64,000 nucleotides of DNA from Epiperipatus broadwayi (GCA_028023455.1 JAQFVV010000020.1:5809092-5873091), one strand, 5' to 3'; positions 32,351 to 45,415 are shown, counted from the first letter of the stretch. The notes: generated by a model from the letters alone, not told the origin. Numbers and translations are program-made.

Positions 32351-35002
32351 TTAGGAGACCAGGTAACCCAGAGATGTAATAGTTCCAGTGTTCAAATTCA
32401 ATCCATGTGGTTCTAAGGTCTTGAATTTAACAATAAAAAAACTCTCCTTTTGTTTCCTCTCCCTTGTAGAAGAAAAACCTTCCTGAAGAATCACTACTTT
32501 TAGATCATCAATTGAATGATTCGGTAAGTTAAAATGTTTTGAAACCAGTCTATCTTTATTCTTATGCAAAATGTCAAATCTATGATTAGTCATTCTGACA
32601 TGTAAGCTATTTGCTGACTCACCTATATACTGGTTTAAACATCTACTACACTCTATCAAATATATCAAATTAACACTTTTACATGTAACATAATTAGGAA
32701 TATACCATTTGAAATTACAATTCTTAGTACTAAAGGCCACTTTTGTCACAACAATATGTTTACATGTAAAACATCTTTTATCTTTACATGGAGAACATCC
32801 TTTTTCCTGTACAGAACTACTAATAAAATTTGTTTTGACAAGTATATCTCTAAGTGATCTATGTTTTCGATATACAGCCTTAGGTGGATCAGAAAAAATA
32901 GATTTTAAATAATCTGTGGACTGTAATATATTAAAATGTTTTGCCAATATCCGGTTAATATTAGGTAAATCTCTATTAAAAGTAAGAACCAATGGTGGAA
33001 CATCTAATTGTTGTTTACTCTTTTCAGATAAAAGAAGTTTCTTTCTATCAATTAAAGAAGATCTCCTTGCTGCATTATCCAACAATGTCTTAGGATACCT
33101 CATATTGAGCAATCTGTTATATAAAATACTATTATTTTGTTGAAGAAATTTCTCATCATTACAAATCCTCTTCATCCTTAAAAATTGACTATAAGGAATA
33201 TTAGCCTTTAAATGTTTAGGATGGTTAATATAAAAATGTAGATAGCGATTATTATCAGTTGGTTTCCTATATACAGTAGTAGTAAGAACTCTATTAGTGT
33301 AAATAACTTCAACATCAAGAAAATGAGCAATTGATTTTGAAAAATTCATTGTGAAATTAATATGTTTATTAAAATTATTTAAATAACTTAAAAAATTATG
33401 AAGTTCAACTTCACTATGTGGCCATATCATGAAAATGTCATCTATATATCTAAGCCAAGTGTGAGGTTTCAGCTTAGCATTATCAAGTATAGAGGACTCC
33501 AGTTTTGACATAAAAATATTCGCATAACTTGGTGCCATCTTTGTACCCATTGCTGTACCTTGTTTCTGTAAATAGTATCTAGAATCAAAAGTAAAAAAAT
33601 TATTTCTTAAAACCAAATATATTAATTCAACCATAGTAGTAATAAGACCATGATCATACTCTCTATCTTGTAAAGCACATTTAATAGCCTCAACTCCATC
33701 ATCATGAGGTATATTTGTGTATAATGATACAATATTCAAAGTAACCAAAAAACAATCAACTGGTAATTCAGATTTAATATTTTCTAACACACAAAGAAAA
33801 TGAGTAGTATCTTTAACATAAGAATTAAATGATGGTGGTATAAATTTAATAATATTATCAACATATGCTGAAATATTTTCTGTAGGACTACCAATACTAG
33901 CTACAATAGGTCTGCCTGGACAACCAGGTTTATGAATCTTTGGCAAAATATAAAAACTACTAGGATGAATTTTGGTTGGTACTAAAAAGTTATATACATT
34001 ATTATTTATAAGACCCCTAGCTCTCATATCTTTTAAACTAAAAAGTATACCCTTGAATAATGAATTAATAGTGGTTAGTGAAATAGGCTCATAAAAAATT
34101 TTATCATCTAAAAGCTCCAGAGCTTTTTTAACATAATCATCTTTATTCATAATTACTATTGATCCACCTTTGTCAGCTGGTTTTATAATAATATCCTGTC
34201 TTTTCACTAAATTATGTAATGCATTCATCTCTCTCAATGTTAAATTACTCTTATACTTACTATGTTGTTTAAGTCTAATTTCATTAATAATATCCTGATA
34301 TACATTATCAATGTACGTATCTAATAACACATTCCTTTGATGTGGTGGTGTCCAATCAGATCGTAATTTTCCAATAGTATCACATTCTTGGTTTCCAAAA
34401 AATTCTCTTAATCTAAGTCTTCTTGAAAAATTATCTAAATCCTGATGAATTTTAAATTCATTTTTTTGATAAAATGACTGAACTGTAGGGCAAAAAAATA
34501 AACCTTTATTTAACAGTGAACATTCTGCCTCACTAAGATTAATGTTAGTTAGATTAATCACATTGTTTTCCTTATTAGCTAAACATAAAAAGTCATTGCT
34601 ATAAATATTTGAGTTAGATTTATTAGTATTTGTATTTCCAGAAACTAAAATATTGTTAGTGCATTCAGAAGAATCTGTAACTCTATGAACCAATGCTAAA
34701 CCAGCATCACTATTAAGAACAGATGGTAACATTTCAGCACAATCTAATGAATGTGAAGATGATATAAATAATTGATCAGTATCAATTGGAATCATATCTG
34801 ATGTAGAAATATCTGACACAGTATGATTATCAGAAGTCATACAATTAATTAGTGTTTGTGACTGATTAGTAACTAATTCAAATCTTGGCTCATTACCCAT
34901 AACTTTGAACCAATGATACATTTTATTATGAAATTTCTTCACCAATAACTTCTCTCTCAAAAAAACCCATTCCTGTAATTCCTTCTGTTCATCTATATTC
35001 AT
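32351..35002 (-). CDS. Penelope-like element protein: reverse transcriptase plus GIY-YIG nuclease
   Basis: Intact 883-residue ORF. RT domain: KPADKGGSIVIMN at about 274-286, GRPIVAS near 363, TLNIVSLYTNIP at 421-432, GTAMGTKMAPSYANIF at 482-497, RYIDD at 518-522. A Cys cluster CSPCKDKRCFTC (736-747) links to a GIY-YIG endonuclease (LIYLIE at 779-784, QYIGES at 791-796, Arg of VRMTNH about 803), which nicks the target. Length and domain order are those of GIY-YIG-bearing Penelope-like elements. Oddity: the first catalytic RT residue is Asn 423 where the right-hand copy has Asp, so RT activity is probably lost. No intron or gag. Confidence 0.92.
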   Translation of the reverse strand: MNIDEQKELQEWVFLREKLLVKKFHNKMYHWFKVMGNEPRFELVTNQSQTLINCMTSDNHTVSDISTSDMIPIDTDQLFISSSHSLDCAEMLPSVLNSDAGLALVHRVTDSSECTNNILVSGNTNTNKSNSNIYSNDFLCLANKENNVINLTNINLSEAECSLLNKGLFFCPTVQSFYQKNEFKIHQDLDNFSRRLRLREFFGNQECDTIGKLRSDWTPPHQRNVLLDTYIDNVYQDIINEIRLKQHSKYKSNLTLREMNALHNLVKRQDIIIKPADKGGSIVIMNKDDYVKKALELLDDKIFYEPISLTTINSLFKGILFSLKDMRARGLINNNVYNFLVPTKIHPSSFYILPKIHKPGCPGRPIVASIGSPTENISAYVDNIIKFIPPSFNSYVKDTTHFLCVLENIKSELPVDCFLVTLNIVSLYTNIPHDDGVEAIKCALQDREYDHGLITTMVELIYLVLRNNFFTFDSRYYLQKQGTAMGTKMAPSYANIFMSKLESSILDNAKLKPHTWLRYIDDIFMIWPHSEVELHNFLSYLNNFNKHINFTMNFSKSIAHFLDVEVIYTNRVLTTTVYRKPTDNNRYLHFYINHPKHLKANIPYSQFLRMKRICNDEKFLQQNNSILYNRLLNMRYPKTLLDNAARRSSLIDRKKLLLSEKSKQQLDVPPLVLTFNRDLPNINRILAKHFNILQSTDYLKSIFSDPPKAVYRKHRSLRDILVKTNFISSSVQEKGCSPCKDKRCFTCKHIVVTKVAFSTKNCNFKWYIPNYVTCKSVNLIYLIECSRCLNQYIGESANSLHVRMTNHRFDILHKNKDRLVSKHFNLPNHSIDDLKVVILQEGFSSTRERKQKESFFIVKFKTLEPHGLNLNTGTITSLGYLVS

Positions 35003-35032
35003 TAAATTACAACTACCAAATTGTATAATTTC

Positions 35033-35116
35033 TACATTTTAATCAAAAATTATAGTTAGTGCAAAGTACAATAATTTATAATAACTAATTATTTATCTAT
35101 ATACCAATTAAACACA
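35033..35116. repeat. pLTR-like segment between the two Penelope copies
   Basis: Same-orientation repeat of 32183-32264 (TTATAGTTAGTGCAAAGTAC and neighbours), and inverted repeat of about 37900-37980. Sits upstream of the left ORF on its strand. Confidence 0.75.
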
Positions 35117-35173
35117 GATTAAAGATTTAAATTAATTGAAAAAGAAATTATACATTTTGGTAGTTGTAATTTA

Positions 35174-36787
35174 ATGAATATAGATGAACAGAAGGAATTA
35201 CAGGAATGGGTTTTTTTGAGAGAGAAGTTATTGGTGAAGAAATTTCATAATAAAATGTATCATTGGTTCAAAGTTATGGGTAATGAGCCAAGATTTGAAT
35301 TAGTTACTAATCAGTCACAAACACTAATTAATTGTATGACTTCTGATAATCATACTGTGTCAGATATTTCTACATCAGATATGATTCCAATTGATACTGA
35401 TCAATTATTTATATCATCTTCACATTCATTAGATTGTGCTGAAATGTTACCATCTGTTCTTAATAGTGATGCTGGTTTAGCATTGGTTCATAGAGTTACA
35501 GATTCTTCTGAATGCACTAACAATATTTTAGTTTCTGGAAATACAAATACTAATAAATCTAACTCAAATATTTATAGCAATGACTTTTTATGTTTAGCTA
35601 ATAAGGAAAACAATGTGATTAATCTAACTAACATTAATCTTAGTGAGGCAGAATGTTCACTGTTAAATAAAGGTTTATCTTTTTGCCCTACAGTTCAGTC
35701 ATTTTATCAAAAAAATGAATTTAAAATTCATCAGGATTTAGATAATTTATCAAGAAGACTTAGATTAAGAGAATTTTTTGGAAACCAAGAATGTGATACT
35801 ATTGGAAAATTACGATCTGATTGGACACCACCACATCAAAGGAATGTGTTATTAGATATGTACATTGATAATGTATATCAGGATATTATTAATGAAATTA
35901 GACTTAAACAACATAGTAAGTATAAGAGTAATTTAACATTGAGAGAGATGAATGCATTACGTAATTTAGTGAAAAGACAGGATATTATTATAAAACCAGC
36001 TGACAAAGGTGGATCAATAGTAATTATGAATAAAGATGATTATGTTAAAAAAGCTCTGGAGCTTTTAGATGATAAAATTTTTTATGAACCTATTTCACTA
36101 ACCACTATTAATTCATTATTCAAGGGTATACTTTTTAGTTTAAAAGATATGAGAGCTAGGGGTCTTATAAATAATAATGTATATAACTTTTTAGTACCAA
36201 CCAAAACTCATCCTAGTAGTTTTTATATTTTTCCAAAGATTCATAAACCTGGTTGTCCAGGCAGACCTATTGTAGCTAGTATTGGTAGTCCTACAGAAAA
36301 TATTTCAGCATATGTTGATAATATTATTAAATTTATACCACCATCATTTAATTCTTATGTTAAAGATACTACTCATTTTCTTTGTGTGTTAGAAAATATT
36401 AAATCTGAATTACCAGTTGATTGTTTTTTGGTTACTTTGGATATTGTATCATTATACACAAATATACCTCATGATGATGGAGTTGAGGCTATTAAATGTG
36501 CTTTACAAGATAGAGAGTATGATCATGGTCTTATTACTACTATGGTTGAATTAATATATTTGGTTTTAAGAAATAATTTTTTTACTTTTGATTCTAGATA
36601 CTATTTACAGAAACAAGGTACTGCAATGGGTACAAAGATGGCACCAAGTTATGCGAATATTTTTATGTCAAAACTGGAGTCCTCTATACTTGATAATGCT
36701 AAGCTGAAACCTCACACTTGGCTTAGATATATAGATGACATTTTCATGATATGGCCACATAGTGAAGTTGAACTTCATAATTTTTAA
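35174..36787 (+). pseudogene. Penelope-like RT, right-hand copy, N-terminal part
   Basis: 537 residues nearly identical to the left copy. Keeps TLDIVSLYTN with the catalytic Asp, GTAMGTKMAPS and RYIDD. Ends at a premature stop caused by loss of one T in a T-run at about 36781-36786 (five T versus six in the other arm). The rest continues in another frame at 36826-37806. Confidence 0.9.
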
Positions 36788-36825
36788 GTTATTTAAATAA
36801 TTTTAATAAACATATTAATTTCACA

Positions 36826-37806
36826 ATGAATTTTTCAAAATCAATTGCTCATTTTCTTGATGTTGAAGTTATTTACACTAATAGAGTTCTTACTACTACT
36901 GTATATAGGAAACCAACTGATAATAATCGCTATCTACATTTTTATAGTAACCATCCTAAACATTTAAAGGCTAATATTCCTTATAGTCAATTTTTAAGGA
37001 TGAAGAGGATTTGTAATGATGAGAAATTTCTTCAACAAAATAATAGTATTTTATATAACAGATTGCTCAATATGAGGTATCCTAAGACATTGTTGGATAA
37101 TGCAGTAAGGAGATCTTCTTTAATTGATAGAAAAAAACTTCTTTTATCTGAAAAGAGTAAACAACAATTAGATGTTCCACTATTGGTTCTTACTTTTAAT
37201 AGAGATTTACCTAATATTAACCGGATATTGGCAAAACATTTTAATATATTACAGTCCACAGATTATTTAAAATCTATTTTTTCTGATCCACCTAAGGCTG
37301 TATATCGAAAACATAGATCACTTAGAGATATACTTGTCAAAACAAATTTTATTAGTAGTTCTGTACAGGAAAAAGGATGTTCTCCATGTAAAGATAAAAG
37401 ATGTTTTACATGTAAACATATTGTTGTGACAAAAGTGGCCTTTAGTACTAAGAATTGTAATTTCAAATGGTATATTCCTAATTATGTTACATGTAAAAGT
37501 GTTAATTTGATATATTTGATAGAGTGTAGTAGATGTTTAAACCAGTATATAGGTGAGTCAGCAAATAGCTTACATAGATTTGACATTTTGCATAAGAATA
37601 AAGATAGACTGGTTTCAAAACATTTTAACTTACCGAATCATTCAATTGATGATCTAAAAGTAGTGATTCTTCAGGAAGGTTTTTTTTCTACAAGGGAGAG
37701 GAAACAAAAGGAGAGTTTTTTTATTTTTAAATTCAAGACCTTAGAACCACATGAATTGAATTTGAACACTGGAACTATTACATCTCTGGGTTACCTAGTC
37801 TCCTAA
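36826..37806 (+). pseudogene. Penelope-like element, right-hand copy, GIY-YIG part
   Basis: 326 residues carrying the CSPC...CFTC cluster and the LIYLIE and QYIGES motifs. Compared with the left copy an 18-bp in-frame deletion removes VRMTNH, including the conserved Arg of GIY-YIG nucleases. Together with the upstream frameshift this copy is dead. Confidence 0.9.
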
Positions 37807-38299
37807 ATGATTTCTATATGTGTGTTTTTTATGTGAAAATTTTCTTATATGAGGTTTTTTATGTAAAGATTGGTTACATGGATGTTTAATATATGTGTTT
37901 AATTGGTTTATAGATAAATAATTAGTTATAAATTATTGTACTTTGCACTAACTATAATTTTTGATTAAAATGTATAAGTATTTTAGTTTTTAATGAATAT
38001 TAATGTGAGCACAGCTATTTTTTGTATGTGAGCATAGTTTAATTTTTCTATGTATGCACATATGTATATTTTAATTTTTAATTTTGGATTTTTTATTTTT
38101 ATATTTATTTTAATTTAAATACAATTTAAGCTTGATTAGGAGGGAATGTAGTTTTTTTTGTTTGAATTTTGTCATTGATTGGGTAGATATTCTGTGTTAG
38201 ATTTTGTGACCAATCAGGGGGGTTTTGTTAAATTTTTAATCTTTTACCAAATCTGTAATTTTTGATTATCGCCATTTTACTGTGTATTTTTTTTCCTTT

Positions 38300-38327
38300 C
38301 TGATGAAAACCAGTCCTCTGGTTGAAA
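38300..38327 (+). other. Hammerhead-like half motif at Penelope terminus (right arm)
   Basis: CTGATGA (38300-38306), stem-loop, GAAA (38324-38327). Mirror of 31822-31850. Confidence 0.35.
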
Positions 38328-38984
38328 TATAATATTATTTATTGGATTTATAAGTCTTTTTTTTTTGTTTTTATATGTATTTCCTTTGGTTAGTTTGTTA
38401 TACATTAATATTTTGATATATATATATATATATATCATTGATAATTAATGAGTGATCAAGCTGTGCATGCAGGAAAATGGGAATCCAAAACGAACTGTTA
38501 ACAAAGATGAACTATGAATAAACTTTGGTTGGATTATTATCCAAATATCATTATATCTAAAATAACTGTGGAGGACTTATTATCCAAACATTGTTATATA
38601 AATAAATATTGCTATCTAAATAAATATTGTTATCTAAAATTAATCTAGTTGTTCAGTTTTATTTCATATCACTTGTTATTCATGGCACTTGTTTACAAGA
38701 ATCTCATGCCTCCTGAGCTATGTTCGGCAAAACCAGATCTGAATAAATGAGTAAGGGTGTGGTAATCTGGAACTCTAGTGGTACCATTTGGGAAACCAAA
38801 CAAACAAATTTTCTAGATGTTTCCAGTCTCTTTAATGCTACATTCTCTGATGAGCAGGAAATATTATTGTAGGGGGGGGGAGGTAGACATTGGGGAACTC
38901 CAATCTTTATTCCATCCTGCAGTATGCTCATCACAAATAGGTACAAACAAATTATATAAGTTGACAGGTGGTCTGATTACAATA

Positions 38985-39420
38985 TATTTGAAGTTGTAAA
39001 ACTAGCAAACATTTAAAAATGCAAATTTTAATTTAGCTTTATTAAAATTCAAAAATTTATTTATATAATATTAACATTTTTTGTTTAATTTGTATTAACT
39101 TTTTAAAAAAATTTGTTAGAACAATCAATTAAAAAAAAATCATAAGTCTTTACAAGGCCAGATTCCAAGATTAATAAATGGTATAACTATTAATAAAGTT
39201 AAAAAACTTATGATTGACAGATTATATAAAAAAATTATTAATTATTCAGCTGGTGCTTTAGTAAATATATATTTTAAGTCATAAAGCTAGCAATTATTTA
39301 AAAATGTAAATTTTAATTTAGCTTTATTAAGATTTGAAAATTTATTTATATAATATTAAAATGTTTTATTTAATTTACATTAAATCTTAAAAAAATTGAT
39401 AAAGCAATCAATTCTGCAGT
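38985..39420. repeat. Tandem duplication, about 285-bp period
   Basis: TTTTAATTTAGCTTTATTAA and the following 100 bp occur at about 39028 and 39312, both preceded by AA(A/G)CTAGCAA. The tail block AATTTACATTAAATCT recurs near 39870. Confidence 0.7.
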
Positions 39421-39439
39421 AACAATGGTCTCCACTCTT

Positions 39440-39800
39440 AAAAGACATTCAGAATCAAACGTGCTTTTAATTATAGAGGTATAGTATTTAACTCATGAAG
39501 AAAATGTGATTACAGTACATATATCATGTTTTAAATATGATATTTAGTGAGGGGGAAATGTAGATGCTGTAACAACATTTAATTTTGGTTCATTCACATA
39601 TTATTAAATTTATGTGAAGAATTAATAAAAAATGCTCAGAAAAAATAGATAAAAGGTCTTGAACTACAGAGGCATGGTATTTAAATTGCAAAGGAAGGGT
39701 GGTTATACTACATAAATTCATATTTGACATGATATATAGTGAGGGGGAAAAGATGTTTTAATACTGTATTTACATTTGTTTTCATTAGCACATAATTGAA
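39440..39800. repeat. Tandem duplication, about 205-bp period
   Basis: The block with TAGTGAGGGGGAAA occurs at about 39544 and 39748, with similar flanks (AGAGG(T/C)AT(A/G)GTATTTAA upstream of each). Confidence 0.65.
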
Positions 39801-42240
39801 GCCAAAATATCAGCCATTTTGGGTTGCTATACTTTACATGTTCAATATATAAGATTAAAATTTTTTGTTTAATTTACATTAAATCTCAAAAAAAGTTTGT
39901 TAAAGCAACTAAATAAAAAACACAAACTTTGCATAGCCCAGGTGTAGTCTAGTAACAAAATAAACCAGTAAAATAGAATAAAAAAATTTCATATACAGAT
40001 TTAATATAAGTCCAAAAACATAACAATATACAGAATAAATACATACAATATACATATATATATATATATTGTAATGGTAAGAATTGTCTTTCCACGTAAC
40101 AAAATCTAGAATACAGGCAAAATACACTAAAGCTGATCGAATCCGGATGCTGGGATCCAGAATCTGACCAACATTCAATCCTTTCACCTCTTCTCAATGA
40201 TCTAATACCCTATGGATGATATTTCTCAACTTACACAGACATTCAATTTAACCTCAGTCTGGCAGTCACCCAGGGTGGATTTAAAAAACTCATAAATTAA
40301 CTAATTTACCACTGATTTGATCAGATATACACACATATGACTAAGTGATTAATTAATATATCAATGATTGATTAGGAAATTTAATAGAATGATCTACCTA
40401 TAGATATAATGATGTATGTGCAATTAAATCTAGAGTTGGATAAAATGAACTCATGGACAATAAAAATATGAAAATGAGTTATAATTTTAAATATTATTAA
40501 TTTAATAAAACAATAACAAATAGTGAAACTTTTTAAAAATATACAAAATTATGCAATGAGAACATGAGAGATTATGCTCACAGGCATTGCATAACCTGTG
40601 AGATTGATATTACGTATCTCATTATAAGTATTCAACAAAATGTAGTGCGGTATGGGAGTTTATGCCTATATTAACATGCCAAATTTCTAGCTCTTTTTAG
40701 TCTGCTAAATCATATGGAACTTTATAGCCAAAGTTATATAACTAATTTTAATAGCACTCCTATGTCATCTATATATATATATCTAGTTAAGTTGAGCATA
40801 TAATCAAGCTCAGAGATACACAGATTAGCATGTTAACCTAGATTAGGGTATACACTGATGCTAGATAAGCATTTAATATAAAGGGAGAGAAAACTGGTTT
40901 ATGATAGATTTACCTATATACTCTATGGCACATATTAAAATATTAATTAAGCAAAAAGGTGCAAATGGATCATTATTCATGGGCATCAGCCTCAAAGGCT
41001 CAGTTTCCCTAAAACCACTCAACTTGCTATGAATAGGAACATTAGTAGTTCAGGGAGTCAGATAAGCATTAATTATGAATAATCTAGGTCCTTGTGTCCT
41101 AGTTTTAAAAATGTGTGCTTTACATGAACTAAAGTGGATAAGTGTGACCTCTGCCACCAACTCATCAATAATCATGCAGCAAGCAGATAATTATACATTG
41201 CATACTTTGTAAGGTCACATACGCAACTACACACATATAACGCAAATATGTAAAATTATATTATCATGCCTTAAAAACAGATAGTGTCTATTTGCATATC
41301 TATACAATCCAGTTCTCAAATTTAGTATTTCAAATATACTATTTAGGGACTAAATTAATTAGTAACCTAGCTTAATATTATCACCTGCATCTCAACATAT
41401 ATAAATCTAAGGACAAAGCATATTTGTGGGATAATTATGAATAAAACATTAAAATATGCTTTGAGAATATCTCTGTGACTAGTTCATATGATGTACGAGT
41501 TACATATATAAATAGTCATAATTTATAACTAGAGATAAGCAAACTACAATTTTAACTAAATAACTGATTATTGTAATATTAATACCCAAAACTTAATCAG
41601 TAAAATAAGAATATGATCTCGAAACAGCGAGTGAGAAAAAAAAAAAAATTAAATTATTTAATATTTATTATAGTGAAGATTTGAAATTATCTTCACAGAT
41701 CGATAAAATATAATTATACTTATAACTACTCACTGTTTCATTATTTGGCATATTAAACACATAATATTAAAATGATAAAATCATAGAATAAATTGAATAG
41801 ATTAAAAATAGGCATAAAAGATCATAGGAAATTATACATTTAAAATAGATTATTAGAGTTTTACATTTTAAAAGAAAATTCACGTTTTACAATCAGGCAA
41901 GACTTAAACATTAGCATTTAACAGTCTTCTTTGCAGATTTTAGGAAAAGTGTTTGGGAAAGGCAGATTTAATAAATAGCTAGCTTTTAAAAGAAAGAATT
42001 TAAAGTCACAGTTTATAAACAGAGCTCTGAGAGAAAATTTATCAATTTACCATTCTGTAGTTTTCACTGCAGTTAGTTCTGGGCACTTGAGATGATAATA
42101 AGTTGACACTTTTAGCAATGATTTAAAGTTAAGGGAGGCTTTTCCACAGGCTGATTCACTGGTGTACAGCATTATATTTTATCGGACCAAAGTTCTTTCC
42201 ATTTCCCAGCTAAGGGCCGAGAGGTGTGGGGTCGCCTAAC
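39801..42240. other. AT-rich intergenic, no gene assigned
   Basis: A less AT-rich patch at 40080-40290 contains overlapping minus-strand ORFs (39909-40197) without recognisable motifs. The rest shows no coding signal or recognised repeat. Confidence 0.4.
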
Positions 42241-42244
42241 TTAC

Positions 42245-42346
42245 CCTGACATTTTGAAGATGAAACAAACATAGGTTCCATTTTACAACTCACTTATTAT
42301 ATATATATATGATCGATCCTTGGTGACAAAACTTTAAGTATTTATA
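42245..42346 (-). promoter_or_regulatory. TATA box, short ATG leader and strong donor-like site
   Basis: Minus strand: TATAAATA (42339-42346), an ATG at 42281 opening MEPMFVSSSKCQ, and CAGG|GTAAGT, a near-consensus splice donor, with the exon side ending at 42245. It reads like a first coding exon, but no second exon could be placed. Alternatively a solo LTR end. Confidence 0.3.
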
Positions 42347-42697
42347 CTTTTCTAACTCTAGCCACCTGTTTAATTTTACAAGCTTGGCCGCATTTTTTTA
42401 TTTTAGAAAAATATATTTAATAGCCACAACTAGTAGAAAAACCCATTTATTTATTTTAGAAAAACATTTTTAATGATGACAACTAATTTAGATTTTGTTT
42501 TTCTGCAGATTTTGTTTTTAACATTTTATATTTACAAAATCAAGTTCACGCTATTTGAAGACTATTGCATGACCTACTTCAAAATTTGTTTACCAGTAAC
42601 AACTAAAAGTTGCTTGATAATTAGTAGAAAACTAATTTTATAACCATACATGTAGAATAACAATAGAAATGCCTTATATGTATTATATATGCAATTT

Positions 42698-42890
42698 CAA
42701 TAACATAATAAAATTGGCTAAATAATTTAAACTAAAATATTTCTTAAACTAGAAATATTTATAAAATGAATATACATATCTGTAATATATACCAATAACA
42801 TAACAATAAAATTGGCTAAATAATTTAAACTAAAATATTTCTTAAACTAGAAATATTTATAAAATTGATACATATCTGTAATATATATGT
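42698..42890. repeat. Recent 95-bp tandem duplication
   Basis: CAATAACATAA(CA)TAAAATTGG and the following about 75 bp are repeated almost identically at 42698 and 42793. Confidence 0.85.
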
Positions 42891-43099
42891 ATACTATTAA
42901 ATTACAGACTTACCATTCGCATATATATCTACGTGATTTTGCATATATAGTAATTTAAGGTTATTTAAATGGGTACTCTGAGAGGGTTTAAACCTGGCAT
43001 ATAGATAGATGTGGGGGTAAAATACGTGGAACAGGCTGATGGATAAATGTGACTGTTTCAATATATATATATATTCAAGTTTAATTTTATACATACTAT

Positions 43100-45410
43100 C
43101 TTATATAATTTTCCATTTATGTTTAAGTGATTAAATTTATTGTAGTTTTATAACTATTCATACATGTATTTAAGTCGTGCTTAATATAATAGGTTTCATA
43201 TACTTCTCTTCTTTTTGGATCTTTAATGTAATTTAAAGGGTTTAATAATTTTTACAGCATCTATTTTATGTCCATATGTTAAATAATGAATGTATAGAGC
43301 AGATTTACTATCTCACTTATTAATTGCATTATTATGTTCTTTGGCTTTACCATTTAATAAGGGAGATGATAAATCTGCTTTATACATTTACTACTTAATA
43401 CTGTACCGGTCAAAATAATATGCTCATTTAACAAGATTCAAATCCTAAGCAAAAGTATCTCGAATCCGATCATGCTCGAGATACACAGGTCTGGAGCAAT
43501 CCTGAATTCTAACCTATTTGCCTATTTTTCTAATCTCTGACCCAATGAACAAAAATCCTGATGACATAGCACAATTATTTTTAATTCCAGGCCAGAAGCA
43601 AAGCGGTAGAGCATAAGATCAGACTGATGATGATGATCAAGATAAGAATAGCCCAGTTATTACATTTATTATAGTTATTAATGCTAAGCTATTAGCAAAA
43701 GAAAATAGTTCTAAATATTAACTAGAAAATAATTCAAAAACAAACCAGGATTTACATGAAATATATATTTAATAAAATATTGAGAAAACGCATATATATG
43801 TTACAAAAGATTTCACGCTTGGAATGATATCGTCTATTTACAAAACTTGAGATTTGTTTTATAAAATCTCCTTTACATTAGTTCTTTAATGAATATAATT
43901 TTATGGAGTGGATTATAACTTGTGCGGAGGTAATATGCCAATTTAATAACATTTTACTAACAGATTGTTGTGGATATCTAAAATAAATATGAAAGATCAT
44001 GACAGGTTTAGTAGTAAATGATTTGGTAAACAGGCAAAATATATGATCTCAATCACTTATCTACCTTATGAAAATCATTATATATACTTTTATTGGCATT
44101 GTTTGGAGAAGACGACTTTGAAACTTATAAATAGGAAACAAACAATGTGCAACATTTACGAGAATATGTGATACAATTATTAATTCTATGGGAATCGATA
44201 CAAATTTTAAAAGGGAGCAGCTTTAAAATCAACATACTGACTAATTAGCATGTTGGTGCATTTCATGAATGAGTCATTATTTCCAACACCTAATAAAAGG
44301 TCAAACGGGCATAAATCATTTAAATGAAGAAATACAGATCTTATGGTAGTTTGAATACTTCATCATTTTAAGACATTTGACGATGAATGAGGATTGATAT
44401 GTCTGCCATTTTGACAGTACAAGTATCGAATTCAGAGGCTTGGTTTGAATGCCCAGAACCAGCTGTATGAAACTTCCACAGCCCAATCAAAAACCCTATA
44501 AACCTCACATTCCACAGGGAGTAGCGTATATCCCTGATTACAAACAATTTTGAAAAAGTAGACCGGGAGCTTTGGATTTCCGAAGTCCCCAGTGAAAAAG
44601 CAATAAAGAAAATATATGTGGAAGTACCATAAGAGAAAGAAAAGGTATGCCAGCAGCATTGTATGTGTGCGATAAACTTAATATACTATATTCTGAAGCC
44701 TGTAAATGGTTTGACTTCTGCGCAATGATATATTTGAATAAAGAATCATTCAGAAAATTATAATGGAGAATAATAACTCTTTTAATTATGACATTAAACT
44801 AATGAAATTTATATTTAATTTCTATTCCCATATACATATTACTGATAAAATTAGCCCTCCAGACAACAGCAAGAAAAAGTGGAATAATTATATTAAGGTT
44901 CACGATCTTTTAAAATGAAAATTTAAAGACAAATTCAAATAACAAAGTAAAATATGCATCCACAATAAAATATTTTAGATAAAAAAAAAAAGTGAATAAC
45001 AGATTTAAATATAAAATCAACCTAGCAAGCAATTTCTGTTACAAATGAATAAAACTTTACTAATAAATTTAACTGAAGCCACTGTTTCTTTCCCCATTAA
45101 ACAAAAAAAATCAACTCTTATTAGACTCGCGAGGTTGCATGATATTGGCATATTAAAGAAAATGAATTATATATATACATTAAACAAAATAAGTTAAATA
45201 TTTAATTGAGCCAAACAAAGCTATATAACCTAATTAAGAATGAAAGGCCATAGTGAGCACTACATTATATCAGTAAGGGATTACAGTGAGAGAGAATTTA
45301 AGAGCAAAATTATCAGAAACATATAAATTAATATGCAAATTAACTTAATTACATCTTATTAGAAATTACAACATGAATTTACATATTAAAGGAGTTCTAC
45401 ATTACATGAC
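43100..45410. other. AT-rich intergenic, no gene assigned
   Basis: A mixed-composition patch at 44380-44660 has only unrecognised short frames. TATAAATAGG at about 44126 is an isolated TATA-like site. No repeats recognised. Confidence 0.4.
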
Positions 45411-45415
45411 GTTAC

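Larger units (their letters stand above)
31778..38377. mobile_element. Head-to-head pair of Penelope-like elements (6.6-kb palindrome)
   Basis: Left arm 31778-35037 (minus) and right arm about 35139-38377 (plus) are inverted copies, nearly identical through UTRs and ORF, with a spacer of about 100 bp. The spacer (35033-35116) repeats part of the element's own 3' UTR (32183-32264), which is the partial-copy pLTR arrangement known for Penelope elements. So the left copy has a pLTR-like segment on both sides of its ORF. No TSD could be read at the outer ends. Confidence 0.85.

Noticed and set aside
32709-33143. Plus-strand ORFs inside the Penelope element
   Set aside because: Antisense shadows of the 883-residue protein; mirrored at 37032-37466.
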